A DNA stretch of 64,000 nt from positions 434,001 through 498,000 of the forward strand of contig JAQOTA010000068.1 of assembly GCA_029532415.1 (NCBI GenBank), written 5' to 3'. Below the pieces are notes generated by a model. It was not told the origin of the DNA and did no database searches. It saw only the letters and a list, made by a program, of their open reading frames with translations. Of this stretch, positions 24,392 through 38,718 are shown in pieces. This DNA comes from Marasmius tenuissimus. Taxonomy: Eukaryota; Basidiomycota; Agaricomycetes; Agaricales; Marasmiaceae. The position numbers were made by a program, and so were the translations under genes. Position 1 is the stretch's first letter; every line of letters starts with the position of its first letter.

Positions 24392-26037
24392 GGGGGAGAT
24401 GTCCATGTCAACTATAGTAGCCAAGTCGAGCTGTCCAGGACCATGCATCCGTTCTCGTTTTGGTTGTGATGTTCAGACAGATCCTCGGAGATCCTTTTTC
24501 GGAAAGATTTTAGGAGAAGACGTTCGGGACAGTTAACTACTCCTTCCGAGCTCGTCCATAAGGTGGTGATGCCGTCACGACGTAGCGGACCAAGAAACAG
24601 TCAACGGAGTGTTCTTGCCGACCATTTGAAGGCCTCTATAGGTGTTCAGCTTCAGGAATGAAACTCTTGCTCAGCACTGAACATTCGGACACTCCAGTCG
24701 AATACATGCCGTTCTCTCGTAGATGTACGAACCAAGCCGTACACCACGGCGCCTGGCATGCGAGTCCTATATAACAGGCTAAGAGATGAACGGGAACGTC
24801 GAATGAGTCTGGGAAGATCAGTTTTGGCTATACATAAAGAGGTGGACGTTCATTTGCAGACATTCAAATGTTTGAAACGAGGAAATCGGGATGAAATCAA
24901 GGCGAGCGAACCCGACCGATCAAATTAATGAGAAGTCTACCTCACAGATATCCGCTCCGCATCTGACTCAGAGTCGAAGAGAGCTCAAATCAGCCATAAG
25001 AACATTTACTCCTATTACAGGTTCATCGCACAAGTCGATTTGGTTCCCTGAGTTCTTGGGGACTTCGAGAACTGGAGCTGGTGTTTGTTACTTGTGTCAT
25101 ATAAAGAGTTTTCAACGATGCTTCGACCCCCAAAAAAACCGGAATGAGCGTTGTACCACGTATACATGCCTTTTAATACTGAGATTATGCTGACACTTCC
25201 TGGGATCACCGTCCAGGATCATCCTTCGAGCGTGAGTAGTATCACCGAGGGAGCAGAATTCTCCGAACTTCCGTTCATATCAAGGACGCAGCTTAGTACT
25301 CCATATCTCGTTCTTCTAGTCGCTTTATACAACGAATGGTGACGGGCGGTCGTTTGATCGTTCAACGTCCGGAAGTTGAATGAGACTCAGAAGACGACTG
25401 GTGATAAGATAAGATGCGGAGATAATGTGCGCATGCCACATGAGAAAACGCGCCGAATTAGTTCCCGTGGTATGACAGATATGATGTTCCTGGGCCTTAC
25501 CTCCTTCCTCCACGCTTGGTCTGGATCCTGCTGAGCTCTGAGTCTCAGCGCTAGCATCAGTCCCCAAGAGAGCCAACTCATCCAGTCGAAGACCCAAATT
25601 TATGTCGGAACGGAACTATTGCAACGTTAATTTCGCCCCACTGACATGAAACTTAAAAGGTCCGCCATACCAAAGTTCAGGATGTCGTTGTTTTCCATCC
25701 TTTTCTTCTGATGTCACCCTCGTTCTCGGTCTCTCGGACGCAAGTAAGCTTCCATGTACTCAAATCGCCGTCAATTCCGTGTTTCCTGTCAGATGATGAC
25801 ACGGAACACAATAACATATGTTATACATAGATATCACGATGGAAGGCGGAGCGATGGGTTCTCAGGCAGCGCTGAGAGTCACTGTCATGATGAACTTCTT
25901 TGACGGCACGATTCATATAAGAATCCCCCGTCCTATCATTTCGCGTGCTTTTCGAACGAGATCCCCCTCCGAAATTCGTTTCTTTTAAACTAACTTATGC
26001 ATGGATAAGCCGTTGCAGGCCATATTCGTTGGTCATA
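24392..26037. other. Intergenic, no gene seen
   Basis: Short frames only. A minus frame at 25597-25325 (90 codons) reads plausibly but has no known domain. It holds the upstream region of the pseudokinase gene. Confidence 0.4.
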
Positions 26038-27541
26038 ATGGGATCCAAGTTCTCTGAACCTCTACGCGATAGACGATTTCGTCAAACTCAACCAGTTCTC
26101 AACGACTTTCACCTCATGTCTCCCGTCTCAATGGGCTACCATTGTGATATGGTGAGTATCTGTTTTTACAGACCTTCGTGAATTCTGCTCTATCGGAATT
26201 CCGCTTAGTATTCTCCTACGCAGATCAGAAAAGTCGAGCACAAACTCACAGGCGACCTGTGCGCGCTCAAGTACATGAATAAAGGACACTACGCACGAAA
26301 AAGAGCGATTGAGAGTCTTGTCAGGGAGAGGATGTTGTTGAGCGAGGTGCGCCTGCTTCCGTGAACCTGTACTGCCCACTTCCTATCAGTAGCTGATATC
26401 TCGTGCATGTGCCCTGTTCCTGGACACATAGATCAATCACCCGTTGATTGTCAACCTCCGCTCGGCGTTCCAAGACCAAGATTATTGCTACTTTGTACTG
26501 GATTTGGTGGAAGGAGGAGACCTGTCGTGTGAGTTCGTAAACTTCCGCTCAAGAGCCTCCGTTTTGATGGCAGTTTCCGCTGCTAGCTATTTTACAGTCG
26601 CATCCATCCATCTCAGAACATGTAAAAAAGATATGGATCGCAGAAGTCGCCCTGGCTATATCGTACCTTCACGTCGAGCTGAAAATTGTGCATCGGTCAG
26701 TCGGCGTATTGTTCCTAAGCCTTATCACAATTGACACTGAATCGCTCTCCAACAGTGACGTAAAGCCCTCCCACATCCTTCTGGACTCTCTCGGCCACGC
26801 TCACCTCTCTGGCTTTCACATCGCCACTCGCTACGAGCGCACCAAGAAAAAAGCCCATGCCTGTCCTCCCTTGGACTCCTCCTCCGATCTTTTCGTCACC
26901 AAGGCCTGCATGTTCACCTCCGGATCAAAGCTGACCTCTATCACCGGCACCCTCCCTTACATGGCCCCCGAGATATTAGAGCGGAAAGGTTATAGCTGGG
27001 AAGTCGATTGGTGGAGTCTCGGGGTTACAGCATACGAGTTGCTGTTTCGCGAGCTACCTTTCGGTCCAGAGAACGACGACGCTACTCAGACGGGATTTGG
27101 CCGTGGTGGATGTAGTACCCGATTGTCCTCTCCTTCTTCCATTTCATCCCCTTCCTCGTGCAGCAGTGCCAGTCGGTGGTCGTCGACAGACGGACAAGAG
27201 AGAGCGAGAGAGACAGAACGGGCGATTCTCGCTGATGAACTGGAATTCCCTGAGGACGCGGAAAAGTGGTGTAGTGACGAGGGTATTGACGCGATTGCTT
27301 GTGTGGGTTCCGTTCCAATGTTTGCTCTGTTTTAGTCTGACACCCGCTTCGCCTCCAGCTTCTTGAGCGTGATCCACTCCACCGTTTAGGTTGCCGGCGC
27401 ATCCGAACTGGTTCGCTTTTCAGATCACGAAAAACACGCAAACTCGGGATTACAGATGTCCAGAATCACCCTTGGTTCATAGACGTGGCGTGGGGAAGGT
27501 TGTACCATAAAAAAGACGTGGTTGATCTGGGGGTGAGATGA
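26038..27541 (+). CDS. YANK (STK32)-like Ser/Thr kinase, probable pseudokinase
   Basis: Six exons (26038-26151, 26224-26346, 26432-26536, 26598-26695, 26756-27302, 27359-27541) give 389 aa. The order and motifs follow the YANK branch of AGC-type kinases: an MGSKFS start (possible N-myristoylation, as in YANK proteins), beta-3 ALKYMNK (K54), INHPLIVNLRSAFQ, FVLDLVEGGDL, YLH...IVHRDVKP, YMAPEIL, DWWSLGVTAYELLF, FPEDAEKW, LLERDPLHRLGC and NHPWF. Three catalytic features are lost. The Gly-rich loop reads VSMGYHCDM. The catalytic-loop Asn is replaced (HRDVKP-SH, H153). The DFG Asp is Gly (LSGFH, G166). A Ser-rich insert of about 45 residues follows LPFGPENDD. The frame is otherwise fully intact, so the protein is probably expressed as a scaffold or regulator rather than an active kinase. 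Confidence 0.88.
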
Positions 27542-27825
27542 CCGGTGGAACGGTGTAAGTGTTCGGCTCGAGACAACTTAGACTCCCTTCTGATTGATAT
27601 TTAGGACTTGGCATATCGGTACTACTTAGCCTGCCGGTGGGTTATACAGCACCGTCCGCGCCACAATTGTAAGATCGAATATGGTAGTGGAGGAAAGGAT
27701 CATGTACGTACGCATTTTAGAAGGAAACGAGCCGGCATCGTCAGGATTGTAGAATAGACTTGACATGAGACAACGCTTTGCGCGCCGCTCGAGCCTAGCA
27801 CTAGAACAATGCAATAACCAACATC
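27542..27825. other. Short intergenic stretch
   Basis: Between the pseudokinase stop and tRNA-Met; nothing seen. Confidence 0.4.
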
Positions 27826-27929
27826 GCTTCCTTGGCTCAGTTGGCTAGAGCGCAGGTCTCATACTCCGGTATGATGTTGCATTCGTAACAATAATCCTGA
27901 GGTCGCAAGTTCGAGCCTTGCAGGGAGCA
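27826..27929 (+). tRNA. tRNA-Met (CAT), intron-containing
   Basis: The acceptor stem GCTTCCT (27826-27832) pairs with AGGGAGC (27922-27928), with discriminator A at 27929. The D-arm CTCAGTTGGCTAGAG and T-arm GGTCGCAAGTTCGAGCC are present. The anticodon loop CTCATAA carries CAT. An intron of about 30 nt sits one base 3' of the anticodon, the usual eukaryotic position (37/38). The mature length of 74 nt fits elongator tRNA-Met. Confidence 0.93.
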
Positions 27930-28279
27930 TAAGATAACGAGAGTGAGTGTTTGTGTTTTTTGCCCTTGACCAATACAAGCTTAGCTGTTGCTGCAACCCC
28001 AACTCAAAACCCCAGATGGGCTACATATGGTGGATACCCGCCACTGAGAAGTCGCGACTCGTGTGCACAAGCCACATTTTTTCGGGTCGAAGCCGAGAGC
28101 CCAGCTGGGGCGCCACTCATTCAGTTGACTTACAATCACTGATCCTGTCACGGAGTTCGCAATTCTTGAGGAGATGGTGGGAAACTCCTACCAGCTCTCG
28201 CCGGTAACGAGGCTCTGCACGTCTTGGTCAGGTTTAGGTGGACTCTTTCGCGCTTCAGCAAGTACAATGCTAGGGAGGG
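27930..28279. other. Intergenic, nothing further seen
   Basis: Only the T-run above and short frames. Confidence 0.4.
27956..27961 (+). terminator. Pol III T-run terminator of tRNA-Met
   Basis: Six consecutive T about 27 bp past the tRNA 3' end. Confidence 0.5.
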
Positions 28280-29638
28280 CTAAAGCCGTAGGGAATGCTT
28301 CAAGGGCCAAGATATATAAATCATGAATGCATATTCGCCAGAGGTGTGTACGAGCGTCGAGGTATTCGCCAGCTCTGCTGTCCTTGACAGATTCGAAGAG
28401 TCATTCATGAGCCGTGACGGAGGGAAACACCAATGCAAACCTGAGATAAAACACGAAGATGAAGACCCATACAATCGGAATCCATAATGTAAAAAGCGTC
28501 CGCAACATAATCCAGAACGCTGGCAGTCTAGTCTATTAGTAGGTAGGCGCGGGTGTGCGAAACTCCCACTCCCGCGATACGTCTCACATCTATAACGGTT
28601 TTCGGACTCCCAGCGTCCGAACCTCCCGTAGTCTATTCGTGGATCACATCTATTAAGACCAAGACCATTCAGAACTGTCAGTATGTGTCTATATCGGAAA
28701 TCGCGCCCGATTCCCCAGATCGCGCAAGCACTTACCACAATTCTAACTTTAGTTCCCTTCTTAGGTATGATAGTATACCCTGGCGCAACCATAGAGGCCT
28801 CGGGAGGCATGTAAGCCTTTTTGGAACGACTTGAGCCTCCCGAGAACTGAGCGTACGGGGCCACAACTCCCGCCGATGGTGCGATGTAGGTAGGGGAGGT
28901 GATGTCGTACGTGGTAGACGTCGAATGGGAGTGAGTCGAATGGCCATTACTATGGCTGTGTGAATGTGGCCTTGAAGTAGAGCCCGAAGCAACCGACATA
29001 GATTGCGAACGTGGGCGATGATGATGTGATTTATGGCTATGGCTATGGCTATGACTGGATGAGGAATGATGGGAATGGGAATGGTTTGAATGAGAGTGGT
29101 GATTGGCCGACCGCGGCATTGAGAGAGAGGCCGATCGAGTTATATTAGAGGCACCCGCAGCTGGTGCAGGAAGAGTACGGCTTCTAGTCGGAGGGACATG
29201 AGACTGAGGATAGTGGTGGGCATTGCTATGACCATATCCCGGGACAGATGGGCGGAAGGCGTAAGGCATTGATGATGGTAGCGGCATAGGCCCTGGCCCA
29301 TCAGGATCATAATATGTTGACGAAGAAGAGTCACGGCGCAAGGGAGATGGATGGAACACCGTACTACTCCTCCTCGTATCAGGGCTTCTCCCATCTCTAC
29401 CTATTCCATCTCTGGAGGTCGAGCCATGGTACTCGTGCGGACGCGGGTGAGGATCGAAGCTCGATCGACGTGCTGGCGACGAATTGAGACTCCTCGAAGA
29501 CCCGCCATCTGATCGCGCGCCAAAAGGACTTCTGTACTCATCCGAATGCGAATTCGTGTCAGTGACCCAGCGCGATATTCGTTGTTGAGTTTCCATATGC
29601 CGTTTGTAACCTTCTGGGGAATAGTCGTATTCCGTCAT
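28280..29638 (-). CDS. His/Ser-rich low-complexity protein of unknown function
   Basis: Starts at ATG 29638 (MTEYDYSPEGYKRH). About 300 residues are rich in Ser, Pro, His, Arg and Tyr. A stretch of alternating His/Ser repeats lies in the middle (about 29.0-29.1 kb on the DNA, built on imperfect hexanucleotide repeats), and a conserved-looking GYTIIPKKGTKVRIV block follows. There is no folded catalytic domain. The same frame runs on to a stop at 28280 (452 aa). However, a good donor (GTAAGT at 28735) directly after KVRIV, with an acceptor about 60 nt further, would end the protein one codon later (about 302 aa). I favour the shorter form because the composition changes abruptly there. It is probably a disordered, possibly nuclear or RNA/metal-binding protein; that is inference only. 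A TATAAA lies at about 29804-29809. Confidence 0.6.
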   Translation of the reverse strand: MTEYDYSPEGYKRHMETQQRISRWVTDTNSHSDEYRSPFGARSDGGSSRSLNSSPARRSSFDPHPRPHEYHGSTSRDGIGRDGRSPDTRRSSTVFHPSPLRRDSSSSTYYDPDGPGPMPLPSSMPYAFRPSVPGYGHSNAHHYPQSHVPPTRSRTLPAPAAGASNITRSASLSMPRSANHHSHSNHSHSHHSSSSHSHSHSHKSHHHRPRSQSMSVASGSTSRPHSHSHSNGHSTHSHSTSTTYDITSPTYIAPSAGVVAPYAQFSGGSSRSKKAYMPPEASMVAPGYTIIPKKGTKVRIVVSACAIWGIGRDFRYRHILTVLNGLGLNRCDPRIDYGRFGRWESENRYRCETYRGSGSFAHPRLPTNRLDCQRSGLCCGRFLHYGFRLYGSSSSCFISGLHWCFPPSRLMNDSSNLSRTAELANTSTLVHTSGEYAFMIYISWPLKHSLRL

Positions 29639-29803
29639 TGTTCTTTTATGGTAGAGTCCAACTGGAACCTAAAGCCGGTCTTGAGGGCGAGTAGGGGAAA
29701 CGAAGCAGTAAGAAAAACAGAGACCAAGTGCAAAATAATCTACTAAGGATAATCGATGGGGACAATGGTGTGAACGAAAGCGAGAACGAGGAAGTCACCA
29801 ACC

Positions 29804-29809
29804 TTTATA
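29804..29809 (-). promoter_or_regulatory. TATA box of the His/Ser-rich gene
   Basis: TATAAA on the minus strand about 165 bp before ATG 29638. Confidence 0.4.
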
Positions 29810-30746
29810 TACTTCACTTATGTCGGGATGCCGGTTGTTACCGCTTAGTACAGTTCTATCACCACGAGTGAAAGCATCAATGCTGATCATGCTGAGACAC
29901 TACATAAAATGTATGTCCAAAGCGATATCTTCCGGGAGCTCTGACAAACTCGGGTAAATCACAAGGTATTTATGTAGCTGGGGGTGCTGGTAAGCACGCA
30001 TCGTCATTTCCGGAGCGGTAAACAGGGTAGTATCTGTGAACCGACCGTAACATGACACCAAATTGCCATAATCCCGTGTTCTTGACACAAGATGGGATAT
30101 TTGCGAACTCACAAGGTGAGATCGGTCGCAATCGTGTTACTGTAAATGGATGCTACCACCTCAGTTGCCTTGATATGCTGACGAGGTATAGGTACGAGCA
30201 GTGATGCATAGAGGAATGTTGTGTGCCACTGTGCCTTGCCAAACGAGTTAGAGGCTCCGGGCTTTGATTTGCCTTCCTGATCATCACTTCAGCGAAACCG
30301 CGGAGGGGTATGGTAATCTTACCTTGTATGCGCTTACTATATGATTCCATTTGAGGGTACACTGTCTTTAGAACATGCTTGAGAGTTATGTTTGCAGGAG
30401 GGGTTCAGGCCAGGCTGAGGGCAGTGTACATCATGGATCGAGGAGAACAGGTCCTCGGATCCGCCGTGGGCCGCGCCCGTCGTCCCGGTAACTGCCGCAC
30501 GCACTGCCCTCAGCCTGACACCACGACATAGCAAGTATACTCTCGAGCGCATCCCTTTCAACTGACGCCGTTGCAAGCTCGCTGCGAGTTATCGGAACCA
30601 TTATCGCGGCCTATAATCACGACTCGAATTTTCTTACTGGGTCGCATTCTCACCCCAAGCTCCTCGTGGATGAAGGTTTCCCTAAGCTGGCAAAGTCTTG
30701 ATAATGAGGCTACTTAAGGCGCAAATCAAACTCTCAGCAGCTAGCG
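29810..30746. other. Intergenic with a 16-bp inverted repeat
   Basis: No gene. A perfect inverted pair CAGGCTGAGGGCAGTG lies at 30411-30426 and 30502-30517 around a GC-rich 75-bp centre, a possible hairpin. No target duplication is seen. Confidence 0.4.
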
Positions 30747-32094
30747 ATGCCCCACATGCGCCAAGCTCGTTATTCCGTCGCTGAAAACGTTCAAATCTTC
30801 TGTAACGACACTGGGCCACCTTGTTCAAACGACTATTCCACTTTGGTCTTTCTACACGGTAGCTTATTCTGCGGAGGTAATATATCTACTGTTGCTTTCT
30901 ACTGGCTGCAGGGTAACTCGCGTCGTCATTGCTTTCAATAGGAACGTTCGACACCCTATTTGACCATGCACACCAGCACAATGTCAGAATCGTATCTTTG
31001 AACCGTCGTGAATACCCAGGATCCACGCCATACTCGAGTCCTGAACTGGAAGAGCTTCACAAAGGAGAGAAATCGTTCCTAGATCGACTCGCACTTCACC
31101 TTGCACGGTTTCTCAATGCCTTTATCGAGGAACAGGAAATACCACCAATATCGAACGATCGGGAGAAGGGTGGGATCGTGCTTGTAGGATGGTCTATGGG
31201 ATGCGTAACATCTATGACGCTGCTGTCGAACCCAGGCGCCCTGTTTGGGGGCCTATATGACCTTCTGGAGCGGTACGTCAAGGGATTGGTTCTCTATGGT
31301 GTGTTTCAGTTATCCTGTGACGCCAGCACCCCGTTTATGAGTCATCATCAATTCCAGATCCCCCAGAAATTGCCTTTGGATGCGATATTCCTCAACCCCA
31401 TCCTCAGGCTGAAGGCTCGGCTCTGTATCACCCATGGTCAGATACAACGTCATCCGCCACGCCTGAAGAAAAGTATCGGAAGAAATTCTTGCCTTGGATA
31501 TCTTCATCCTTCCAACATGATTTGACTCAGGTGTATGCTGGTTGGCGCGACCTCAGGGGGTTCGACGGCCGCAGAAGAGCTGAACACTGCCTTGCGGATG
31601 AATGGTCAGACGAGTATCTCCGTAAGTACACGGACTTGAGTGCTGCAGCTCGCTCTGAGCGCCCTATGTAAGATTTCGGCTTATGGAGCCCGATTGAAGA
31701 GGTTAGTCCTGATCCTGATCTATTACACTTGCGTACAGGTACGAGTCGTCCATGAAATCAAACCTCAGGGAAATGGCGCGGCATGCGTTATTCGACGGGC
31801 AACTACGCCAAAGCTTCTTTCCTCAACTAGAAGTTTTGTATCTTTGGGGAACGTGCTCGCCGTGGACGTGTATCTGGGCTCGAATGGAGATCGAGAGGTT
31901 AACGAACGAGCATATCAAAGAGGGGAACCCTGGACGCTCGATACGTTTTCTCGAGCTGAAGGATTTGAATCACTTTGTGAGTTGCAAAAGTGTTGTCTTC
32001 CGAGGCAAGGCGTTGATTTTATTGAGCGTCATAGGCTCATCTCATGAATCCGAAAGGGTTGTTAGAGATCTTACTGGGGTGGAGTAGCCACTAG
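30747..32094 (+). CDS. Alpha/beta hydrolase
   Basis: Five exons (30747-30876, 30942-31298, 31358-31667, 31739-31976, 32035-32094) give 364 aa. The alpha/beta-hydrolase features are in order: FLHGS with the oxyanion HG at residues 37-38, NRREYPGSTPY, the nucleophile elbow GWSMG with Ser128, a lid-like middle part, strand LEVLYLWGT and a C-terminal LNHFAH with the probable catalytic His344. This plan matches a soluble alpha/beta-hydrolase family common in Agaricomycetes, with unknown natural substrates. All introns are GT-AG, and the last one splits NHF/AHLM exactly where family similarity demands. There is no signal peptide, so a cytosolic location is likely. Confidence 0.87.
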
Positions 32095-33173
32095 ATCCTA
32101 TAATGAGTGGGCTTCCTCCGCTGTACTGCATTCTGACAATGTATACATGACGGAAAGTGAAACGAAGTCGGAAACATTCCCTATACCAATGTACATGAGA
32201 TCAGAGGCACTCATTAATTGAGTAGAACGTGCCTAGAGGTTGCGCTCTGAGCTCGGGATGTAAAAAAAGGACTCTGAGGCCTCCGCCTTCAAACTTCGTT
32301 GGAATAGTTCACGTGTCTACCTTGCACCGAGACTCTATGATTCCACGTTCATGACCTACAACTTTCATAGAGCCAATTCTACTGCTCGTGCTCACGCTGA
32401 TCTGAGTTCAGGTATTCTCCACAAGAACGCGAACTCTGTGGTGTTCCCCAACCCCTCCGTTCAGTCTTGAGCTTGACGACTACCGTACAGAGCCTACTTC
32501 GTAATACTCGGAGCCTATCTAGGACAATTGCCAGCCTGTTGTTGAGTGAAGACGATACTGTTCAAAGTCAACGATTATCTCACCATGGCTACACCTCCGC
32601 TCAAATCGTCTCACCACCTGCCTATTCGTCCCTCACCCTTACTCTTCTCGTCCTATGGAAAGAAAAGTTTGCCCAGGGTTGCACAAACAACTCAAGGACA
32701 GTCAGGCTTCAATATCGCACGTGCGCCTCTGAACTTCCAGTTCGTTCCTAAAGCTGATATTAGTAGAGCCCTCAAATCTCAGACTTCAATTCACGCTCGT
32801 GGCGAAGCAGTGATCACTGTGGCGAAAAACTCTCGTTCAGAAGGGTTTGAAACCACGATCTTGATGCCATATGCACCTTGGTGAACCGTGCCAAACGTGA
32901 CTTGAGTTCGCTCGCTTGGCCATCGTGCTCGTGCCCTCCAGCTGCCGGCGGAGGTACCAGGGGTGAAGTGGATAGCTTTGAGTGTGCCAGACGTTAGCTG
33001 TGAGTACCGATCACCTGGTTCTATGCACCCCATGGTTCACGCATATGCTTAGCAGTAGTCCCACTCGACTCTCACTCCAAATACCACTCGACAGAGAGGG
33101 ACTTCGGCGAGATAAATAATGATTAAAAACAAACGAATACCGGCGTCCTTTAAGCGTTGAGGGCGTCAATCAC
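32095..33173. other. Intergenic between convergent genes
   Basis: A plus frame at 32546-32884 (112 codons) starts with a plausible context but has no recognised domain, and an overlapping frame competes. I do not call it. Confidence 0.35.
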
Positions 33174-35513
<2,340 letters not shown>

Positions 35514-35560
35514 ATCGGAGGGGTTGGCACACAATTACACGAGCCGGAGTCTAAGAGGCT

Positions 35561-35566
35561 TTTATA
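35561..35566 (-). promoter_or_regulatory. TATA box of the carboxylesterase gene
   Basis: TATAAA on the minus strand about 50 bp upstream of the ATG. Confidence 0.45.
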
Positions 35567-38500
35567 TTCTATAGAGCCCGCCAGATGACTGCATTGCTTG
35601 CCCATAATATTGTGTATGTAAACATCCCGCCTCCCGAGAATAGCCATCAAGTTCGTTCCCGTATCGGGTAAAACAGTCACTTGTTCAGTCCGAGCGTCCG
35701 GACGTGGAGACCTGAGCTGACCTGGGGCGCAACTGATGGCGAGCTCAATCTAATCGCTCGTACCGACGCTGGAGAGTGTTTCACGGAGAAAATGAAGTGC
35801 CGGAACGATCTATCTGGATGGTCGTTCGACCTTAGTCGCCCGCAGCGACATTATCAATCGTCATAGAACCCAAGCAATTTCTGACTTCGGCAGGCGACGC
35901 CACAGGATGTCTAGCCGCGATAACCGCGTGTCAAGTGGTTTCGACTATTGAAAAGGCCATCATTCAAGTCGTCCCCAAGAGTCATATATATAGCTTGGAC
36001 CTGCATTGACCCGAACTGAGACATTTCCACTTGGCATCAAAACGCCTGTGGTGCCTGAAAGTGAACCAGGAACCTCTACATACCGAGTCCTTCACTTGCC
36101 CTCGCTCAGCCAGGCCAATCTCCCTCCTTTGACGTCGCAACGTGCTGCAGGTATGGCATGAACTTGGCTTTCGTAGTCGAGGGCCTTGACCCTTAACGGC
36201 GAAAGGTGTCGAAGGGCGCCGTAAAGTTCATGCCTGCATCTCTCCCAGTGCTTTCCTCATCCACCTCAACATCGAAGTACGCAGACGCCTCCAACTGTCG
36301 ATAGACGGGTCTGGCCTAGTTTGTACGAGCTATGACTTGTCCATGTGGTCGTGGAGACCGTCAAGGTCGCGCACAATGCCGTCTCACAGTCGTGTGTGGT
36401 ACCCGCGCATACAACAGGTCCCACGATGCGGCGATGGGAAGTGCTGGGTTATATCAGTGGAGGATCGATGGATGGGAGTGTGTGTGCTTCTAGTTATGGA
36501 CGGAGGCATGGTAGCGATGGGCGCTGCGACTCGAAACCATGTGGCTCGATGAAAATCAGATCGTGCGACGATAGGTGAATTTGGGTCTCGGCGGTAGAAG
36601 AGTTGCGGAGGATAGTGAGTTGAAAGGGGTGCCAGGAGTCACGGAAAAGGGACAGATATCTCTACATGACAAACCATGTCGGCGTGGGTGATTCATTGGC
36701 AGGAAACGGGTTGGTACCATGTTCTCGTTGCACTGGAGAGCGAGGGCTGGGGTGGCAGTCGTGGTTTGTCACGATCATGACGGTACCAGCTAGCGTAGAG
36801 ACGGAGGTTATAGCTTGTGGACGTGAGGTCCAAGACCGGATGATAAGACATTTGGACAAAAATAATAAGACAACCAATCACATACCCGAACCTAACCCTT
36901 TTATTATCCTCCTAAGTAGACCAATCCCTCTCCCTTGCCTTCACTTCAAGCGATAAAAATGGTATTGATTCGATTTTGGTAACCGGGAAATGTGGCCGCT
37001 GGCCGAGAGAAGTGCGGAAGGGCGAATATTTTGAACCTTGGACCGGTATTGTCATATGCAGTGCTCTTGAGAAAATGTGAAATCGAAAATGGGGAGTTTT
37101 CTTGTCCTTAATGAAGTCATCAAGATTGCGTTGACCAGGCAGACTTCGCCAGCGAGTTACTGTACATCTGTTGAGAGCCAAAAGACTCGGAGAAACCCGC
37201 GTCTCTTCCTTGAGATTCGTTGCTGGAGACCATGAGACGACGATGTCAGTACAACCGGCAGAAGCGAACAAGGGCAACGAACACGACGAGATACGGGTCT
37301 CCTCTTTCACCCAGTAAACATTCAGCTTAAGATCCCAGCCCATTCGAGTCTGCATCTTCGCCAATAACCTGTTTTTTCTTTCTTCCTTCCGAAGCCCAGC
37401 AAGGCAAACATACGATTAATCACATGAGTGTTGGTCCGTCGTTTTCTTTTCGGGGCGGTCAAGTCCCAAACTGCTCCCGAGATGTCGGTGTTGTGATGGG
37501 AAAACAGTCAGAAAAGTTGAACGAGAACTTGAAGGGCGGAAGTACCAGTTGTCGTGATGGTTAAAGTTCTGTTATGGGCGCTTAGTCTGAGCTCACGTCC
37601 GGACGTTGACCAGGTGACCATCATCCATAATCCCGTTGGCTCCAATCGCTCTATTGTTGTTGCTATCCCTTTCGACACGCTAACCTTTCTGAATAACCGA
37701 TACATCGATACAGAACGGCGGTTTTTTAGGGTTGATAAAGGGAAAGGGGGTAGGGGAGCGCTCGGCTTGAAAGTTGGAAAGTACGCCTCATCCGAGTGCA
37801 CCTTACGCATACTTGCCGTCCATTGATAGCTATCCAATCTCATATAGACTCCTACAGTCTCTCCCGATGTAATTATATTACTTGTGCTGTGAACTCGACA
37901 CCATCCGACACGCCAAGTACCATGTATAGTATGGTGCTACCATCCGGATCTCAGTCTAGCCTAGATTTTTAATACTCGCCGCCGCTCTGCTTCCTGATCT
38001 GTGCACATCTGAGCCGATGGTACTCTACAGGTGGGTCATAAACCAGTATTGACTCGGTATCCAGATCGGAGGTCAGAAGAACTTTGGGAGAACGCTTGTA
38101 TGAAGGAGCGCTCGGGAACATGATCATCGAACGACTCCGGAGGCCAGTACAAGGCTGGAATCCGAATGTTTTGAACCGAAAGCGCGAGTTGAGCTTTTTC
38201 CTCGCCGGAAGCTCGATTGAGATTAACCATACTCCGTCATATCTGGGGGTATTGTACAGCATCAACGAGACGTGAGTGGTATTCGATGGACCGGGATCAA
38301 AAATGGTGCTCCATGCTGATCCATACCCTTCGATGCGCATTATCAAAGCTAAAAGTCCGCGATCTTTCACTCTAAAGCTCCTAAGTCCTGTCAGTCGTGA
38401 AGGTAGCCTCACTAGGACAACTCGGGAGACATTCATGCTTCGCTACTCATTGCAAAGTGACCCGAGCAATCACCGAGGTTGGTCATCCCGTTCCAGAAAA

Positions 38501-38718
38501 GGTGATATGTAAAGGGTGTGCATGTACCTAATATGACGACGCTCGCGAACGATGGTGGAGACATCAATGATTGCTGTGGGACACGATGGCCTATAAGAGA
38601 GCTACTACAGAAAGGTGAAAGATGTATCACCACCTTTCTCCCCAAAACCCTTTGGTCCCTATTGTCCTGTGATCTCGTTCTCTCCAGGTGAAACAGCTAT
38701 TTTGCTCGGTAGACTATC
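35567..38718. other. Gene-poor region
   Basis: No recognised gene. Minus frames at 37364-36912 (150 codons), 37843-37508 (111) and 38436-37969 (155) are the longest and could be pieces of unknown genes, but no domain or convincing splice chain was found. A small inverted repeat (GGCATGAACTT at 36155-36165 and its complement at 36224-36234) can form a hairpin. Confidence 0.35.

Noticed and set aside
32546..32884. A 112-codon + frame between two convergent genes
   Set aside because: Competing overlapping frame and no recognised domain.
36337..36578. Overlapping + frames of 71-77 codons
   Set aside because: No domain, two competing frames and no splice partners.
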